Source: Oligoflexus sp.
Lineage (GTDB): Bacteria > Bdellovibrionota_B > Oligoflexia > Oligoflexales > Oligoflexaceae
Reading direction: 5' to 3'
Assembly: GCA_014378195.1 (NCBI GenBank)
Contig: JACMOC010000019.1
Coordinates: forward strand, 1 to 64,000
Length of the DNA: 64,000 nt
Shown: positions 45,121-54,670 of the stretch, piece by piece
How positions within the stretch are numbered: position 1 is the first letter of the stretch
Layout: every line of letters begins with the position of its first letter
The notes under the pieces: generated by a model
Seen by the model: the letters and a program-made list of their open reading frames with translations, nothing else
The model's database searches: none
Told to the model about the DNA's origin: nothing
Translations under genes and position numbers: made by a program

Positions 45121-46158
45121 ATGAAAAACACTTCCATACTATCATCACTACTTACTTCCCTACTTATCCTGAATGGATGTAGTAATGCAGCGAGCTTTGA
45201 TGCTCAAACCAAGGTCAAGTCGATTGCGAAAACAGCTGCGGAGGCAACCAACCATTCAAGCAATAGTGATGCCGAGCCCACACCTGAGCCGATCACTGAA
45301 AACAAGCCTGATAACACAGCGCCCCTTGGGACAGATGGCGCGATCCTAGAATCGATCGCCAGTGTAGTCGTCCAAATTCCTTCACCCAATATCCGCGCTG
45401 GCAAAGAAACCAGCCATGCTGTGGCAACGATCAGTGGAACAAAAGAAACTGGTATTGTCTGGTCAATCGTCGGACCGACCGGTGTTGATCCCGCAACCTT
45501 AGGGTCCATCGATGCGAACGGACTTTATACAAGCCCTGCCGATGGCGCTGCCGACTTTGCAATCTCCATCGTGGCGACACTCGCCAAAGACCCAAGCGTT
45601 TCTGGCAAAGCCGACCTGAAGATCATCCCGGCCAAAGCGCTTTTCGCGGGCTGCGTGAAGGGTGACTCTGTCTTTCCTATCACAGCTGATGTTTTTGATA
45701 ATCTCGATCCGCTCGTGAAACATCTCCCTGATTTTGCCAGCCTGAAGAAGGCAGATGTGGTGTGTCTCGATCAGTTTAATATTCCACAGCAAGCTTGGAG
45801 CGCGGGTTTTCCTAGTTCGCCAGCCCGAGTTGAATACTTCGGTATCCGTGCTGTCGCCAATCTGATCATCGAAAAAGATGGTAATTATGACTTTCAACTC
45901 AATGCAGATGACGGCGCGAACCTCTATGTCGATGGTGTTTTACAAGTCAACGACGACGGTCAGCACGGCATGCAGTTAGCCAACAAGATTGTGAAACTCA
46001 CAGCCGGCAAACATAAAATCATGATGGATTGGTATCAAGGTCCTCGCGTGTGGCTTGGACTCGTATTAAGCTGGAAAACTCCAGCCATGATTGTGGCAAA
46101 CCAACCGTATGTAGTTGTACCGCGCTCAGCTTTCGCTATCTACGAAGACGCTAAATAA
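45121..46158 (+). CDS. Lipoprotein with Ig-like and PA14 domains
   Basis: Start taken at the second ATG (45121), which has GAGGA about six bases before it; the first ATG lies inside that ribosome-binding site. Lipobox LLILNGC, then a Ser/Pro/Glu linker. Residues 80-165 resemble a bacterial Ig-like domain (GIVWSIVGPTGVDPATLGSIDANGLYTSP). The C-terminal 120 residues resemble a PA14 domain (DGNYDFQLNADDGANLYVDG..KIVKLTAGKHKIMMDWYQG). PA14 domains bind carbohydrates, so a surface adhesin or glycan-binding role is likely. Followed by a terminator. Confidence 0.8.
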   Translation: MKNTSILSSLLTSLLILNGCSNAASFDAQTKVKSIAKTAAEATNHSSNSDAEPTPEPITENKPDNTAPLGTDGAILESIASVVVQIPSPNIRAGKETSHAVATISGTKETGIVWSIVGPTGVDPATLGSIDANGLYTSPADGAADFAISIVATLAKDPSVSGKADLKIIPAKALFAGCVKGDSVFPITADVFDNLDPLVKHLPDFASLKKADVVCLDQFNIPQQAWSAGFPSSPARVEYFGIRAVANLIIEKDGNYDFQLNADDGANLYVDGVLQVNDDGQHGMQLANKIVKLTAGKHKIMMDWYQGPRVWLGLVLSWKTPAMIVANQPYVVVPRSAFAIYEDAK

Positions 46159-46181
46159 ATATTGAATATGGCTCTTACTAC

Positions 46182-46213
46182 AAGAGGCGATTCCTTCGGG
46201 ATCAGCCTCTTTT
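46182..46213 (+). terminator. Rho-independent terminator
   Basis: AAGAGGCGAT..ATCaGCCTCTT stem (one bulge) with a UUCG-containing loop, then TTTCTCTT. It lies 23 bases after the PA14 lipoprotein stop and immediately before the group II intron-like fragment. Confidence 0.8.
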
Positions 46214-46218
46214 CTCTT

Positions 46219-46270
46219 GTGCGCCCGGCAGGGCGCACCTACTCGGAGGTGAAAGTCCTCTACGCACACG
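46219..46270 (+). mobile_element. Group II intron-like 5' fragment
   Basis: The sequence starts GTGCGCCCGGCAGGGCGCAC and continues to GGAGGTGAAAGTCCTCTACG, which looks like the 5' end of domain I of bacterial group II introns (GUGCG start, GUGAAAGUCC element). After about 50 bases the similarity ends. No reverse transcriptase or domain V is present. It sits directly after a terminator hairpin, the site preferred by class C introns. Recognition is from memory of intron consensus, without a search. Confidence 0.6.
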
Positions 46271-46298
46271 CCCCCCTCCTACTCGATTGCTACCTATC

Positions 46299-47156
46299 CT
46301 AGAGCCGAGCTGTAAACCCAAGGAAGGGACTCATGTCGTCCGCCGCACGGGTCAGTCCAAGCTTGGTTCCGATATCAAGCTGAACGTTAGGATCCAGGCC
46401 GTAGGTGAGGCCCGTATCGAACGTTGCTTTCCAGGTGCTATGCGCCTCGGAGCTGGAGCCGCTGTATATCTCCACGTAACCACTGAAGTCGCCAATGATG
46501 GGATGAGCACAGGTGATCGAGGTGATCCATTCCATGTGGAAACCGTCGCTATCCTCATTTTTTGAGGCGTCTACTTCCAGCATCGCACCCAACTCCCAAT
46601 CATTTGGAAAATCATACCCCACAGGAAGGATGAGACCGCCTTCGACTTTTTTGTTGCCCAGCCCTTCGGCAGCAGTTGGCATTTTGACGAAAGGAATCAG
46701 ACCTATAGATAGGGCAGCGCCGTTATTTCCCAGTAGATTGAGTTTGAGTCGCAGGGTGGTATCACCTGAGCCCTGGATGTCGTCCGTAACGCCGGAGGTG
46801 CGTGTTTCGTCTTTAAAATAAGGGGCAACAATCAGGTCAAACTCGAGATTGTCCGTCAGGCCTGTGCGAATGTTGGAAGAGAAAATCTGCGTGGTAGCCT
46901 CTCTATCGCCATTTTTGGAGGCCCGAAATGTGCGATTGTATAGGTCAGATTCAAGTTGAAAATGACCGGCATCAATCGTAATAGCCCCTTCTGTTGAATC
47001 GGGTCGGTCCGAGGATAACTCGCGCATCTGGTCAGTCGGTGTCGGATTAAAAAGGCTATAGCGCGATTTGTCATGTGGTGCAGAACGCGCTTCACTTGCG
47101 AGCACAACGCTTAAAAGCGTGCTTAAAGTGAATATCAGGACTGAGGAAAACGGCAT
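46299..47156 (-). CDS. MetA-pathway-type outer-membrane beta-barrel
   Basis: 285 residues with a signal peptide (SVVLASEARSA). The mature start, LSSDRPDSTEGAITIDAGHFQLESDL, is characteristic of the 'putative MetA-pathway of phenol degradation' barrel family. Alternating strands follow (TGLTDNLEFDLIVAPYF, LRLKLNLLGNNGAALSIGLIPF), ending with SPFLGFTARL. These are outer-membrane channels or structural barrels of uncertain substrate. Single gene; ATG at 47156. Confidence 0.78.
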   Translation of the reverse strand: MPFSSVLIFTLSTLLSVVLASEARSAPHDKSRYSLFNPTPTDQMRELSSDRPDSTEGAITIDAGHFQLESDLYNRTFRASKNGDREATTQIFSSNIRTGLTDNLEFDLIVAPYFKDETRTSGVTDDIQGSGDTTLRLKLNLLGNNGAALSIGLIPFVKMPTAAEGLGNKKVEGGLILPVGYDFPNDWELGAMLEVDASKNEDSDGFHMEWITSITCAHPIIGDFSGYVEIYSGSSSEAHSTWKATFDTGLTYGLDPNVQLDIGTKLGLTRAADDMSPFLGFTARL

Positions 47157-47221
47157 GGATCAACCTTAAAAAAACAGCCCATCCTCAGGTGAGGATGAGC
47201 TCAGTGCGTGATGAGGCTGAA

Positions 47222-48550
47222 TTAGGAAACAAGGTCCTGAGAAAGGGCTTCGTGAATCTTCCGGGCAAGAGATTGATTCAAACCATGCGATGTCATGTTT
47301 CCGACAACGCGCCCACGAAGTCCATAACCGAGAAGGTAGAGGTCGCCCAAAAGATCGAGGATCTTGTGACGAACAAATTCATCGGGAAAATTAAGCTTCG
47401 TGTTGATAACTTTGCCATCGTGGATGATGATGTGCGAGTTGAGGTAACCCGAACCAGCCATCCCGCGCTGCTGGGCAATATCGATATTCTCGAATGTATT
47501 GAAAGAACGCGCTGTCGCTATCTCAGACTCAAAAGAATGTTCGTCGGGTGAAAAACGAAATTTCTGCTCTAAAATGGGAGCCGGATAATCGACACGCATG
47601 TCGACTTCAAAACCATCAAAGGGTTCGACATAGAGATACTTCTCAGCCACGGATTCATCGTTGCCAATCATGATCTTTTTGCGAATTACGATATCCATGC
47701 GGGGTTTGCCCTGGTCTTCGATACCGGCAGCTTCGATGATGCGACAGAAATCGGCAGCGGATCCATCGATATTCGGGATCTCTTCATCAACTTTGATGGA
47801 TGCATTGGTAATGCCCATCATGTTGAGCGCGGCGAGTAGATGCTCGACCGTGCGGATGCGGCGTCCGCCTTTGGCAAGGACCGTTGAGTTCGCCGTGAAG
47901 GATTTGCCTTCGCCGAGTCTATCAAAGTTGTCGAGTGCTGTAATATGGCCCGGGATCGCCACTCCGTCCAGAGTGCGAAAGATAATGCCTGTGTCGACAG
48001 GCGCTGGACTGATAATTACGCCGGTAGGGCGGCCGCTGAGGAGGCCAACGCCATTGAGCACGGCGTTTTTCTTAACGGTGCGTTGAGGTTGGGTAGAAGG
48101 CGCGAGACGCGCTGCATCGCCCTTCATCAGGGTCGCTAAATGTTCGGGCACGGTTGATGCCGTACGGAGCAGGGAGCTGTCACGACGAGGCAGATGCACT
48201 GCGACCTTCTCGAGGAGTATATCCAGATTCAGAGGTTTCTCTAAAAAATCCGAAGCACCAGCCTTCATCGCTTTGACAGCGATATCGATGCCGGCGTGCC
48301 CACTCATAAGGATGACCGGCATATCCGGAAATCGTGTTTTGAGTTTAGTCAAAGCTTCAACACCGTCGATGCCGGGTAGCCAGATATCAAGAAGGATAAG
48401 ATCGGGTTTTTCGAGCTGTAAGCCCTCTTCTAAAGCCTCGGCGCTGGAAAAAATCAGGATACGATAGGATTCGTCGCCTAAAACCGATTTTACGGAGGAT
48501 AATATGGATTCCTGGTCATCAACGACAAAAATAGTGTGGGCTGCTCGCAT
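47222..48550 (-). CDS. lpxC: Response regulator-LpxC fusion (UDP-3-O-acyl-GlcNAc deacetylase)
   Basis: The start is set at the ATG at 48550 (AAGGA eight bases upstream), giving 442 residues. Residues 5-120 are a complete receiver domain: VVDDQES, phospho-acceptor Asp in LILLDIWLPG, ILMSGHAG, EKPLN. A Ser/Thr/Pro linker of about 45 residues leads to a full LpxC: RTVEHLLAALNMMG (His zinc ligand and the Glu before it), ATARSFNTFENI, FVRHKILDLLGDL (His and Asp zinc ligands), GNMTSHGLNQSLA (catalytic His). LpxC performs the committed step of lipid A synthesis. The fused receiver suggests control by phosphorylation. No kinase lies beside it. Confidence 0.93.
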   Translation of the reverse strand: MRAAHTIFVVDDQESILSSVKSVLGDESYRILIFSSAEALEEGLQLEKPDLILLDIWLPGIDGVEALTKLKTRFPDMPVILMSGHAGIDIAVKAMKAGASDFLEKPLNLDILLEKVAVHLPRRDSSLLRTASTVPEHLATLMKGDAARLAPSTQPQRTVKKNAVLNGVGLLSGRPTGVIISPAPVDTGIIFRTLDGVAIPGHITALDNFDRLGEGKSFTANSTVLAKGGRRIRTVEHLLAALNMMGITNASIKVDEEIPNIDGSAADFCRIIEAAGIEDQGKPRMDIVIRKKIMIGNDESVAEKYLYVEPFDGFEVDMRVDYPAPILEQKFRFSPDEHSFESEIATARSFNTFENIDIAQQRGMAGSGYLNSHIIIHDGKVINTKLNFPDEFVRHKILDLLGDLYLLGYGLRGRVVGNMTSHGLNQSLARKIHEALSQDLVS

Positions 48551-48919
48551 CACAACGTCCTTTTCCCAAAGTAAGCTCAAGCCAAACCATATCATTAAGG
48601 TTACACCACCCAAGGCAGGCTCACACCTTCTAATTAACAAGAGTCAAATTGTCAAACGCCTAGTGTTGCAGTCCTTAGAGCTCGTCCGTTGCGAAGCGGA
48701 ATAGAGTGAAAGCGAGCGAACCCGGCTTTGTCAGACGGTCTGCCCCTGCCTCCGCAATCAGCGAAGCTAAATATAATGTATGGAATGAATACAATAGGTT
48801 ATGATAATAAATGGGCCTATCGCCAAAAAATTTCTAAGATTTTGGTCTTATTTGCCGATAAAAAGCCGCACCCTGCTAGCGTGCGGTGTATAAAAAAGAC
48901 CTGAAACGGACGTGAACAT
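48551..48919. other. Intergenic region between lpxC and the dihydrouridine synthase gene
   Basis: 369 bases between divergent genes. A 6-bp hairpin (CCGCAC/GTGCGG, 48866-48886) lies 34 bases before the plus-strand start and is followed on the minus strand by CTTTTTA. Apart from that no structure or ORF is convincing. Confidence 0.45.
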
Positions 48920-50119
48920 TTGAAACCAGCAGTTGAAGCCATCATCGAGCAGAGTGTGATCAGCGTGGCTCCCATGGAAGGTCTCACGACTTTTCCCATG
49001 CGCCTCTGGCTTTCTATAGTCTCGCAGCCGCAATCGATGACGACACCTTTTCTTCGGGTAACACGGGCTTTTCCCGAGCGCGAAATTCCCTCGACGTTTG
49101 CCCCTGAGCTTTATCAGTTGCGCGACGTTTTACCCTATACGATCACACCGCAGTTTATCAGCGGCGACCCTGAACAGTTTCTTCGCGCGGCCGATATGCT
49201 GCCGCCGTCTATCGCTCCGATTCTTGAGATCAATTGTGGTTGTCCTTCCCCGAATTCACTGGGACGTCTGGCGGGAAGTGGAATGCTTCACGATGCCGAA
49301 TCTTACGGCCGTACCATCGAACGACTCTCCGCTCATTTGGGGCCAGGGCGCCTTGCGGTGAAGATGCGATTGGGTATCGATTCGCCCGAGGAATTTCCTG
49401 TCCTCCTTGCAGCGATTGCATCCTTGCCGCTGGCACGCCTGACGATACATGGGCGCACACGTGCTGATGGTTATCGAGGCCATGCGCGTTGGCCTTTGAT
49501 CCAGCGCGGTGCCGAAGACGCTCAAGCACCGGTGATTGCATCAGGTGATGTTTTGGGAATCGAGAGCATAAAAACTCTCTTTCGCGAGGCGCCTTCTCTC
49601 AAAGGAGCCATGATAGGACGCGGTGTGTTGCGAAATCCCTGGGTATTTACCGAAATTCGCCGCGGACATCCGACCGAGATGAGTCTGCTGACTTTTGTAA
49701 ATGCGCTTTTATGTTATGTGTTGATCCAGGAGCTCTGGCATTCCCATCCGCAAAAATTGATAACGCGCATCAGCAGCGGCCGGATAGGAAATCCATGTGG
49801 AACCGATTACGGAGCTTGGGAGAAACTTACTGTGGAATTGACTGCGATCGTATTCGGTGTGCCTTTTGTTCTGAATCATGGTTTTGGTTTGCCGTCGGAT
49901 GCGGTTTCGCCCGTTGCATTTGGACGACTTAAAATCCTCTGGGCTTATCTTCGCTCGGGACTTCCTGAGTCTTTTGCGAAGGCATCGATCGTCCGTTCCA
50001 AATCCTTGGGCCAGTTTTTTGAAAGGCTCCTCGAGGCAGGGCGTGAGCTTGAAAAGCCGACCCTTCCGATCACGCATCAGGCAGAATGGGATTCCCTCTT
50101 TGCGGGTGCTAGGGGATAA
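48920..50119 (+). CDS. tRNA-dihydrouridine synthase family protein
   Basis: About 400 residues with the Dus TIM-barrel landmarks: VAPMEGLTTFPMRL near the N-terminus, LEINCGCPSPNS with the catalytic Cys, SGMLHDAE, VKMRLGID, LTIHGRTRADGYRG, VIASGDV and IGRGVLRNPWVF. Dus enzymes reduce uridines in tRNA using FMN and NADPH. The C-terminal extension is typical for the family. The layout is closest to DusC-like proteins. TTG start; no other start fits the barrel's beginning. Divergent from lpxC. Confidence 0.9.
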   Translation: MKPAVEAIIEQSVISVAPMEGLTTFPMRLWLSIVSQPQSMTTPFLRVTRAFPEREIPSTFAPELYQLRDVLPYTITPQFISGDPEQFLRAADMLPPSIAPILEINCGCPSPNSLGRLAGSGMLHDAESYGRTIERLSAHLGPGRLAVKMRLGIDSPEEFPVLLAAIASLPLARLTIHGRTRADGYRGHARWPLIQRGAEDAQAPVIASGDVLGIESIKTLFREAPSLKGAMIGRGVLRNPWVFTEIRRGHPTEMSLLTFVNALLCYVLIQELWHSHPQKLITRISSGRIGNPCGTDYGAWEKLTVELTAIVFGVPFVLNHGFGLPSDAVSPVAFGRLKILWAYLRSGLPESFAKASIVRSKSLGQFFERLLEAGRELEKPTLPITHQAEWDSLFAGARG

Positions 50120-50166
50120 TCAAAAGAGTTAAGTTCGCATCTAAAATTCAAGGGAAGGTCCTTTTT

Positions 50167-51573
50167 ATGGTTTACCGTCTTACGACACGTTCATCGATCG
50201 GCATCAGCCTTATGTTAAGCGTGTCCTCGTGCAAAGGTCATGAGGGGGCAGCGATTCACAAAAACATCAAAGCCGGGACCCTTGATTCAGCATCTGCGGC
50301 GCCCGAAGGTGACCATCAGACAGTCACTGGGAGTGGGCAGACGCCCGATTCCTCCCTTCCCTTTTCCCAGGCCACGCTCCCTGCGGCAGGACAGGCGAGT
50401 TCTATAGCATCGATCTCGTCTTCGCCCTCAGCTTCGTCTTCGTCTTCAACGGCACTGACAGTGGCTCCTAATCCACCCGGTCCTGTGATGGTCGGGCGGT
50501 TTTTGAAGGATGACATGGGTTATCATTTCAACTGGGCCGGATCGCGTATCATAGCCAAAGTCAAAGGCGTAAAGTCGGTAACGATCGGTTTGACTTCGCC
50601 CAATATCGGCTCGCAAAAGATCAACTTCAATGTCTACATCGACCACAAACTTCAAACCAAGTTTATTACCTTATTGAGTAATGTATCGAATAACGTGACC
50701 GAACTCCCCGATACAGAAGAACATCAAATCGATTGGGTCAAACGGACGGAAGCTGGGTATGCGAACGAACCGGTGACGTTTGTGGGCATCACAATTCCAA
50801 ACGGCGGGCAGATTCTTTCCGTGCCCGCTCTTCCGCCCAGACGCATTGAGATGATCGGCGCTTCTATGACGAACGGCTACGGTACGCGCAGTGATCAGCT
50901 AGGAATTCCTGAGACAACTTCGTGTCCGAACGATGGATCGGCTGAAGACAGTGATCTAAGTTTTGGAGCAGTCGCGGCTCACATGCTTGATGCGCAATCC
51001 ACAATTATTGCTTTTCAGGGTCACGGCATACTGCGCAACTATCCAACCGCTTCGGATCCGAGTGGAACGGCTGCTCCCACAGTCGGTGCCATGTGGCCCC
51101 TCGTGCTCGCAACCAAAGGCAATTCCGTGAAAGGATTACCCGTTTACGACTATAAAGATTGGGTTCCGGACGCAGTCGTGATCAATGTTGGGACGAATGA
51201 CTTTGCGCCCCGTTACGGACAATCCGCTGCCAGTGGGATTCCAGACGAAACAGCCTTTGTGAATGCCTATGTGACTCTCTTGAAAAACATCCGGGCAAAA
51301 CTCCCGAATGCTCTCATCGTTGCGACCTTTGGGACCATGATTACGGATGCGGGGAGCGTACCGAACCAAAGAACAAAAGGGATTAGTTTTGTAAACAAAG
51401 CGATCGCTGCGGTCAACGATCCAAAGGTTTTGCCCATGGTCGACTTTGGTGTACAGGCCGGAACGGGGCAAGCGTGTTCCTACCACCCATCCGCTGCCAC
51501 GCACAAAAAAATGGCTCAGCAACTTGCGAAAGTACTAAGCGACAAATTAGCTTGGAAAATCGTAAATCCTTAA
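50167..51573 (+). CDS. SGNH/CE2-type esterase lipoprotein
   Basis: 468 residues with a lipoprotein-like signal (LMLSVSSC) and a long Ser/Pro/Ala linker. Residues 115-230 resemble the beta-sandwich domain of carbohydrate esterase family 2 (VGRFLKDDMGYHFNWAGSRI). The SGNH hydrolase domain follows: RRIEMIGASMTNGYG with the catalytic Ser (the Asp of GDS is Ala), VINVGTNDF with Gly/Asn, and SYHPSAATH with the His. CE2 enzymes remove acetyl groups from sugars. An exported polysaccharide esterase is likely. It starts 48 bases after the dihydrouridine synthase stop. Confidence 0.83.
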   Translation: MVYRLTTRSSIGISLMLSVSSCKGHEGAAIHKNIKAGTLDSASAAPEGDHQTVTGSGQTPDSSLPFSQATLPAAGQASSIASISSSPSASSSSSTALTVAPNPPGPVMVGRFLKDDMGYHFNWAGSRIIAKVKGVKSVTIGLTSPNIGSQKINFNVYIDHKLQTKFITLLSNVSNNVTELPDTEEHQIDWVKRTEAGYANEPVTFVGITIPNGGQILSVPALPPRRIEMIGASMTNGYGTRSDQLGIPETTSCPNDGSAEDSDLSFGAVAAHMLDAQSTIIAFQGHGILRNYPTASDPSGTAAPTVGAMWPLVLATKGNSVKGLPVYDYKDWVPDAVVINVGTNDFAPRYGQSAASGIPDETAFVNAYVTLLKNIRAKLPNALIVATFGTMITDAGSVPNQRTKGISFVNKAIAAVNDPKVLPMVDFGVQAGTGQACSYHPSAATHKKMAQQLAKVLSDKLAWKIVNP

Positions 51574-54252
51574 TCAATCGGCCATAGCGAGGATACTCGA
51601 ACTCAGAGTCTCGATCAGATCTACGAGTTTTTTTGGGTCGAAGGGTTTTGCCAAATGCTCATTGCATCCTGAAGCTATGATCTTTTCATGCTCTTCGCGC
51701 ATAGCGTGGGCGCTTAAGCCTATGATCGGTTTTGTATAAGCACGCGACCTCAGAGTGCGCGTTGCCTGATACCCGTCGCAGATAGGCATCTGTATATCCA
51801 TCAAAATGATATCGTAGTCTTTTGATTCGGCACACTCGATAGCCTGTTTACCATTGTCAGCAAAATCAAGCTCAGCTCCCTGTTTTTGTAGGATCTGGCG
51901 AATGAGGAGCTGGGTGTCGACGGCGTCTTCTGCCACGAGAATCTTCAGACCTTTGAGGCGAGCCACGATTGGTTTCGATGTTACGTCGATTCTTTTTGCA
52001 GCCGCACGCACGCATTTTTCGGCAGCAACGAAGGTTTCGAGGGGCAGATCGATTTTGAAAACGCTGCCTCCGGTCGGTTTGCTGTTGACCAGGGTGACGT
52101 TGCCGCCGAGCAACTGAGACAATTTGCGAGAGAGGGCCAGCCCAAGGCCTGTACCACCATATTTGCGACTGGTTGAGGTATCGGCCTGAACGAAGGGTTG
52201 GAAGAGAAAACTCGCGTTCTGCGAGCTGATGCCGCAGCCTGTATCGGTGACGTAAATCACGAGGCTTGCCTTCGGCTGGGATTCTATCGCCACACGAACG
52301 GACACTTCCCCCTCGATTGTGAATTTGATCGCGTTCCCTATGATATTGATCAAGATCTGACGGATTCGCGTTGCATCGGAATAAATCGTTTCAGGGACAT
52401 CCGGCTCAATATGAAAATTGACCCCTATACTTTTTTCCATCGCTTTTACACTTAAGGATTCCATAACTTCAGATAAAAGATCATGAACGGATATCTCGGT
52501 ACGTGCGACTTCGAGTTTGCCTGCCTCCACCTTGGAGAGATCGAGGATGTCATCGATGATGCGCGCAAGAGCATAGCCATTTCGAAGGGCTATTTGTGCG
52601 AATTCCTTCATTTTATCCTCGTGCCAACTCTCTTCTGCTAAAAGCCTGGAAAAACCGATGATCGCACTCAGGGGCGTGCGAATTTCGTGAGAGACAGTCG
52701 CAAGGAAGGCGCTTTTTAACTGACTGGCCTCTTCGGCTTCTTGTTTTGCGGCCATCAGTTCTGATTGCAGCTGTTTCTGTTCTTCGATATCCGTGTGAGT
52801 GCCAAACCATTCACAGATGTTGCCGTCCATGTCGAGTATCGGCAGAGCGCGGCAAAGGTGCCAACGGTAGCTGCCATCACCGCGACGAATCCGAACTTCG
52901 TGAGAGAAGGCGCTGGATGCCGCTGCCGCTTCTTTCCATATGGCCATCGTAGCTTTAGCATCGCCTTCAGCAAAGAGTTGGGACCAACCGTTCGCTGCAA
53001 TCTCAGCCTTACTCATGCCTGTGTAATCGAGCCAACGCTGGTTCGCATAATCAAAACTATAATCGACGCGCGCCGACCATACCATCTGCGGCATAGCCTC
53101 AAGTAGCTGCCGAAATCGGGCTTCGCTGTGTTGCAGGGATTCTTCCGCTCTTTTGCGCAAAGTGATATCGCCCACAACTTTCGCGTAGCCGTAGATCAGG
53201 CCGTTTTTCAAGAGGGGATACACAACTTCCTGGGCGAGAAAAAAAGCTCCGTTCTTACGCGCATGCCAGCGCTCGCCTTGCCACATTCCACGTTCACGGG
53301 CCTCTTCCAGCTCCTCGCTGGTGTTATTGGTTGAAAGGGCCATACTTGAGAAGATCGTACGAATGTGTTGACCGATCGCTTCCGTATCGGTGAACCCCGT
53401 AATACGCTCGGCTCCAATATTCCAACTGATAATATTGCCCTTTAGATCGAGGAGAAATATCCCGTAGTCCTTAATGCTTTCAATGAGAACCCGAAATTGT
53501 TCCTGACTGCGATGCAACGACTCTTCGGTCTGGACGAGATCAGTAATGTCGACCATAGTCCCAGTCACGGCTTCCACTTCGCCGTGTTCGTCGAGGAGTG
53601 CAACGCCTCGATCTTTGATCCATAAGATGGAGCCATCAGCCCTATACACACGATACTGTTCGCTAAATGAGCTTTTATTTTCGATCATGCGCTGAATGCT
53701 GCCGTTGACGCGCTGTTGATCTTCGAGATGGATGCGCATCACAAAATCATTGATAGGAAAGACGGCCTCTTTGTCCTGAAGGCCAAAAATTTTATTGAGG
53801 GACGCATTACGGTAAGCGGTTCCGGCTCGCAAATCCAGGCGATAAATACCGGCGTGAGCGGCAGCGAGAGCACTGTGAAATCGTTCTTCGGCCGCTTTGA
53901 AGTTGCTCAGGCTTTTCACGTCTTTGAGTTTCGAACGCTTCAGTTCCAATCGGTTTGTCTGCAACCAATGACCGACGGCACTCACTATAATTGTAGCAAG
54001 GCATACGAACGCTGCATCACCAGGAGTCGGGTTAATCGTCAAAGTGAACGGAAAAAAATGAGGCAGTGCCAAAGTAAAAAGTGCGACTGTGAAGCCAGCC
54101 CAAAATCCGCCTAATATACTGACCAGGAGTGCAAACAACAGGGGCGCGGCGTAGGCAGCAGAAGGAGAAACAAGCAGTGCTGTTCCGTAGGTCAATACTG
54201 ACCCCGAAAAGGCATAAAAAGCCGGCAAAAAGATCCTTTGACTAATCCTCAC
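51574..54252 (-). CDS. Membrane hybrid histidine kinase, three PAS domains plus receiver
   Basis: 892 residues. Residues 8-105 hold three or four membrane helices of the DUF4118-like type. Then three PAS/PAC units follow: about 120-245 (HAGIYRLD..YRVYRADGSILWIKDRG), 250-370 (YGIFLLDLKGNIISWN) and 375-500 (MPQMVWSARVDYSFDYANQRW). HisKA follows with SHEIRTPLSA, HATPase with INIIGNAIKFT, VTDTGCGIS and GGTGLGLALS, and a C-terminal receiver with EDAVDTQ, LMDIQMP and KPFD. All catalytic residues are present. The third PAS, with 'GWSQLFAEGD', resembles those of the decayed gene at 16.5-18.6 kb. The gene converges with the esterase gene, sharing no bases. Confidence 0.93.
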   Translation of the reverse strand: MRISQRIFLPAFYAFSGSVLTYGTALLVSPSAAYAAPLLFALLVSILGGFWAGFTVALFTLALPHFFPFTLTINPTPGDAAFVCLATIIVSAVGHWLQTNRLELKRSKLKDVKSLSNFKAAEERFHSALAAAHAGIYRLDLRAGTAYRNASLNKIFGLQDKEAVFPINDFVMRIHLEDQQRVNGSIQRMIENKSSFSEQYRVYRADGSILWIKDRGVALLDEHGEVEAVTGTMVDITDLVQTEESLHRSQEQFRVLIESIKDYGIFLLDLKGNIISWNIGAERITGFTDTEAIGQHIRTIFSSMALSTNNTSEELEEARERGMWQGERWHARKNGAFFLAQEVVYPLLKNGLIYGYAKVVGDITLRKRAEESLQHSEARFRQLLEAMPQMVWSARVDYSFDYANQRWLDYTGMSKAEIAANGWSQLFAEGDAKATMAIWKEAAAASSAFSHEVRIRRGDGSYRWHLCRALPILDMDGNICEWFGTHTDIEEQKQLQSELMAAKQEAEEASQLKSAFLATVSHEIRTPLSAIIGFSRLLAEESWHEDKMKEFAQIALRNGYALARIIDDILDLSKVEAGKLEVARTEISVHDLLSEVMESLSVKAMEKSIGVNFHIEPDVPETIYSDATRIRQILINIIGNAIKFTIEGEVSVRVAIESQPKASLVIYVTDTGCGISSQNASFLFQPFVQADTSTSRKYGGTGLGLALSRKLSQLLGGNVTLVNSKPTGGSVFKIDLPLETFVAAEKCVRAAAKRIDVTSKPIVARLKGLKILVAEDAVDTQLLIRQILQKQGAELDFADNGKQAIECAESKDYDIILMDIQMPICDGYQATRTLRSRAYTKPIIGLSAHAMREEHEKIIASGCNEHLAKPFDPKKLVDLIETLSSSILAMAD

Positions 54253-54670
54253 GCCAAACTCCTTTTGTTCAAGCTCAATATGCTAACGCAACGGTTTGTC
54301 CCTCAATCCATCACGCGTCGCGATCAAAAATGACATTTTCCGACCGCAAAATATGTCAAATAAAATAAGTCAGGTCCTACATATTTTGATCTTCTGCCCC
54401 TATCGTAATCTCAAATGACGCCTATGTCTTCATGCAAATACCTGCTGACGATTGTAGGGCATGCGAAACGTTTATCTCACAGAAAAACCCAAAAAATATC
54501 TTCCTAGAAACATGTAGGCATAAGGATGCAGTTGGGAAGACGGGGCATTGAATTTTCAGGAGAAATTTGCACGAGCTTGACTTTACGCCTCTACTCGGTT
54601 TGAGTGTCGGTATAAGAAACTGATATTCGTAATTTTTCGGCGCTCCACGTGTCTGTACCAGAGGAACTGT
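54253..54670. other. Divergent promoter region before the giant fusion gene
   Basis: 418 bases, AT-rich on the left. No ORF is credible. The ribosome-binding site AGAGGAAC lies just before the ATG at 54671. A TTGACT near 54577 is present but no -10 lies at normal spacing. Confidence 0.45.

Noticed and set aside
48866-48886. Hairpin before the dihydrouridine synthase gene as a terminator
   Set aside because: On the minus strand it has a T tract, but no minus-strand gene ends there; only antisense transcription would use it. Mentioned only in the intergenic entry.
53716-54114. 132-residue plus-strand ORF opposite the hybrid kinase
   Set aside because: Antisense shadow of PAS and membrane coding sequence; no ribosome-binding site and no recognisable domain.
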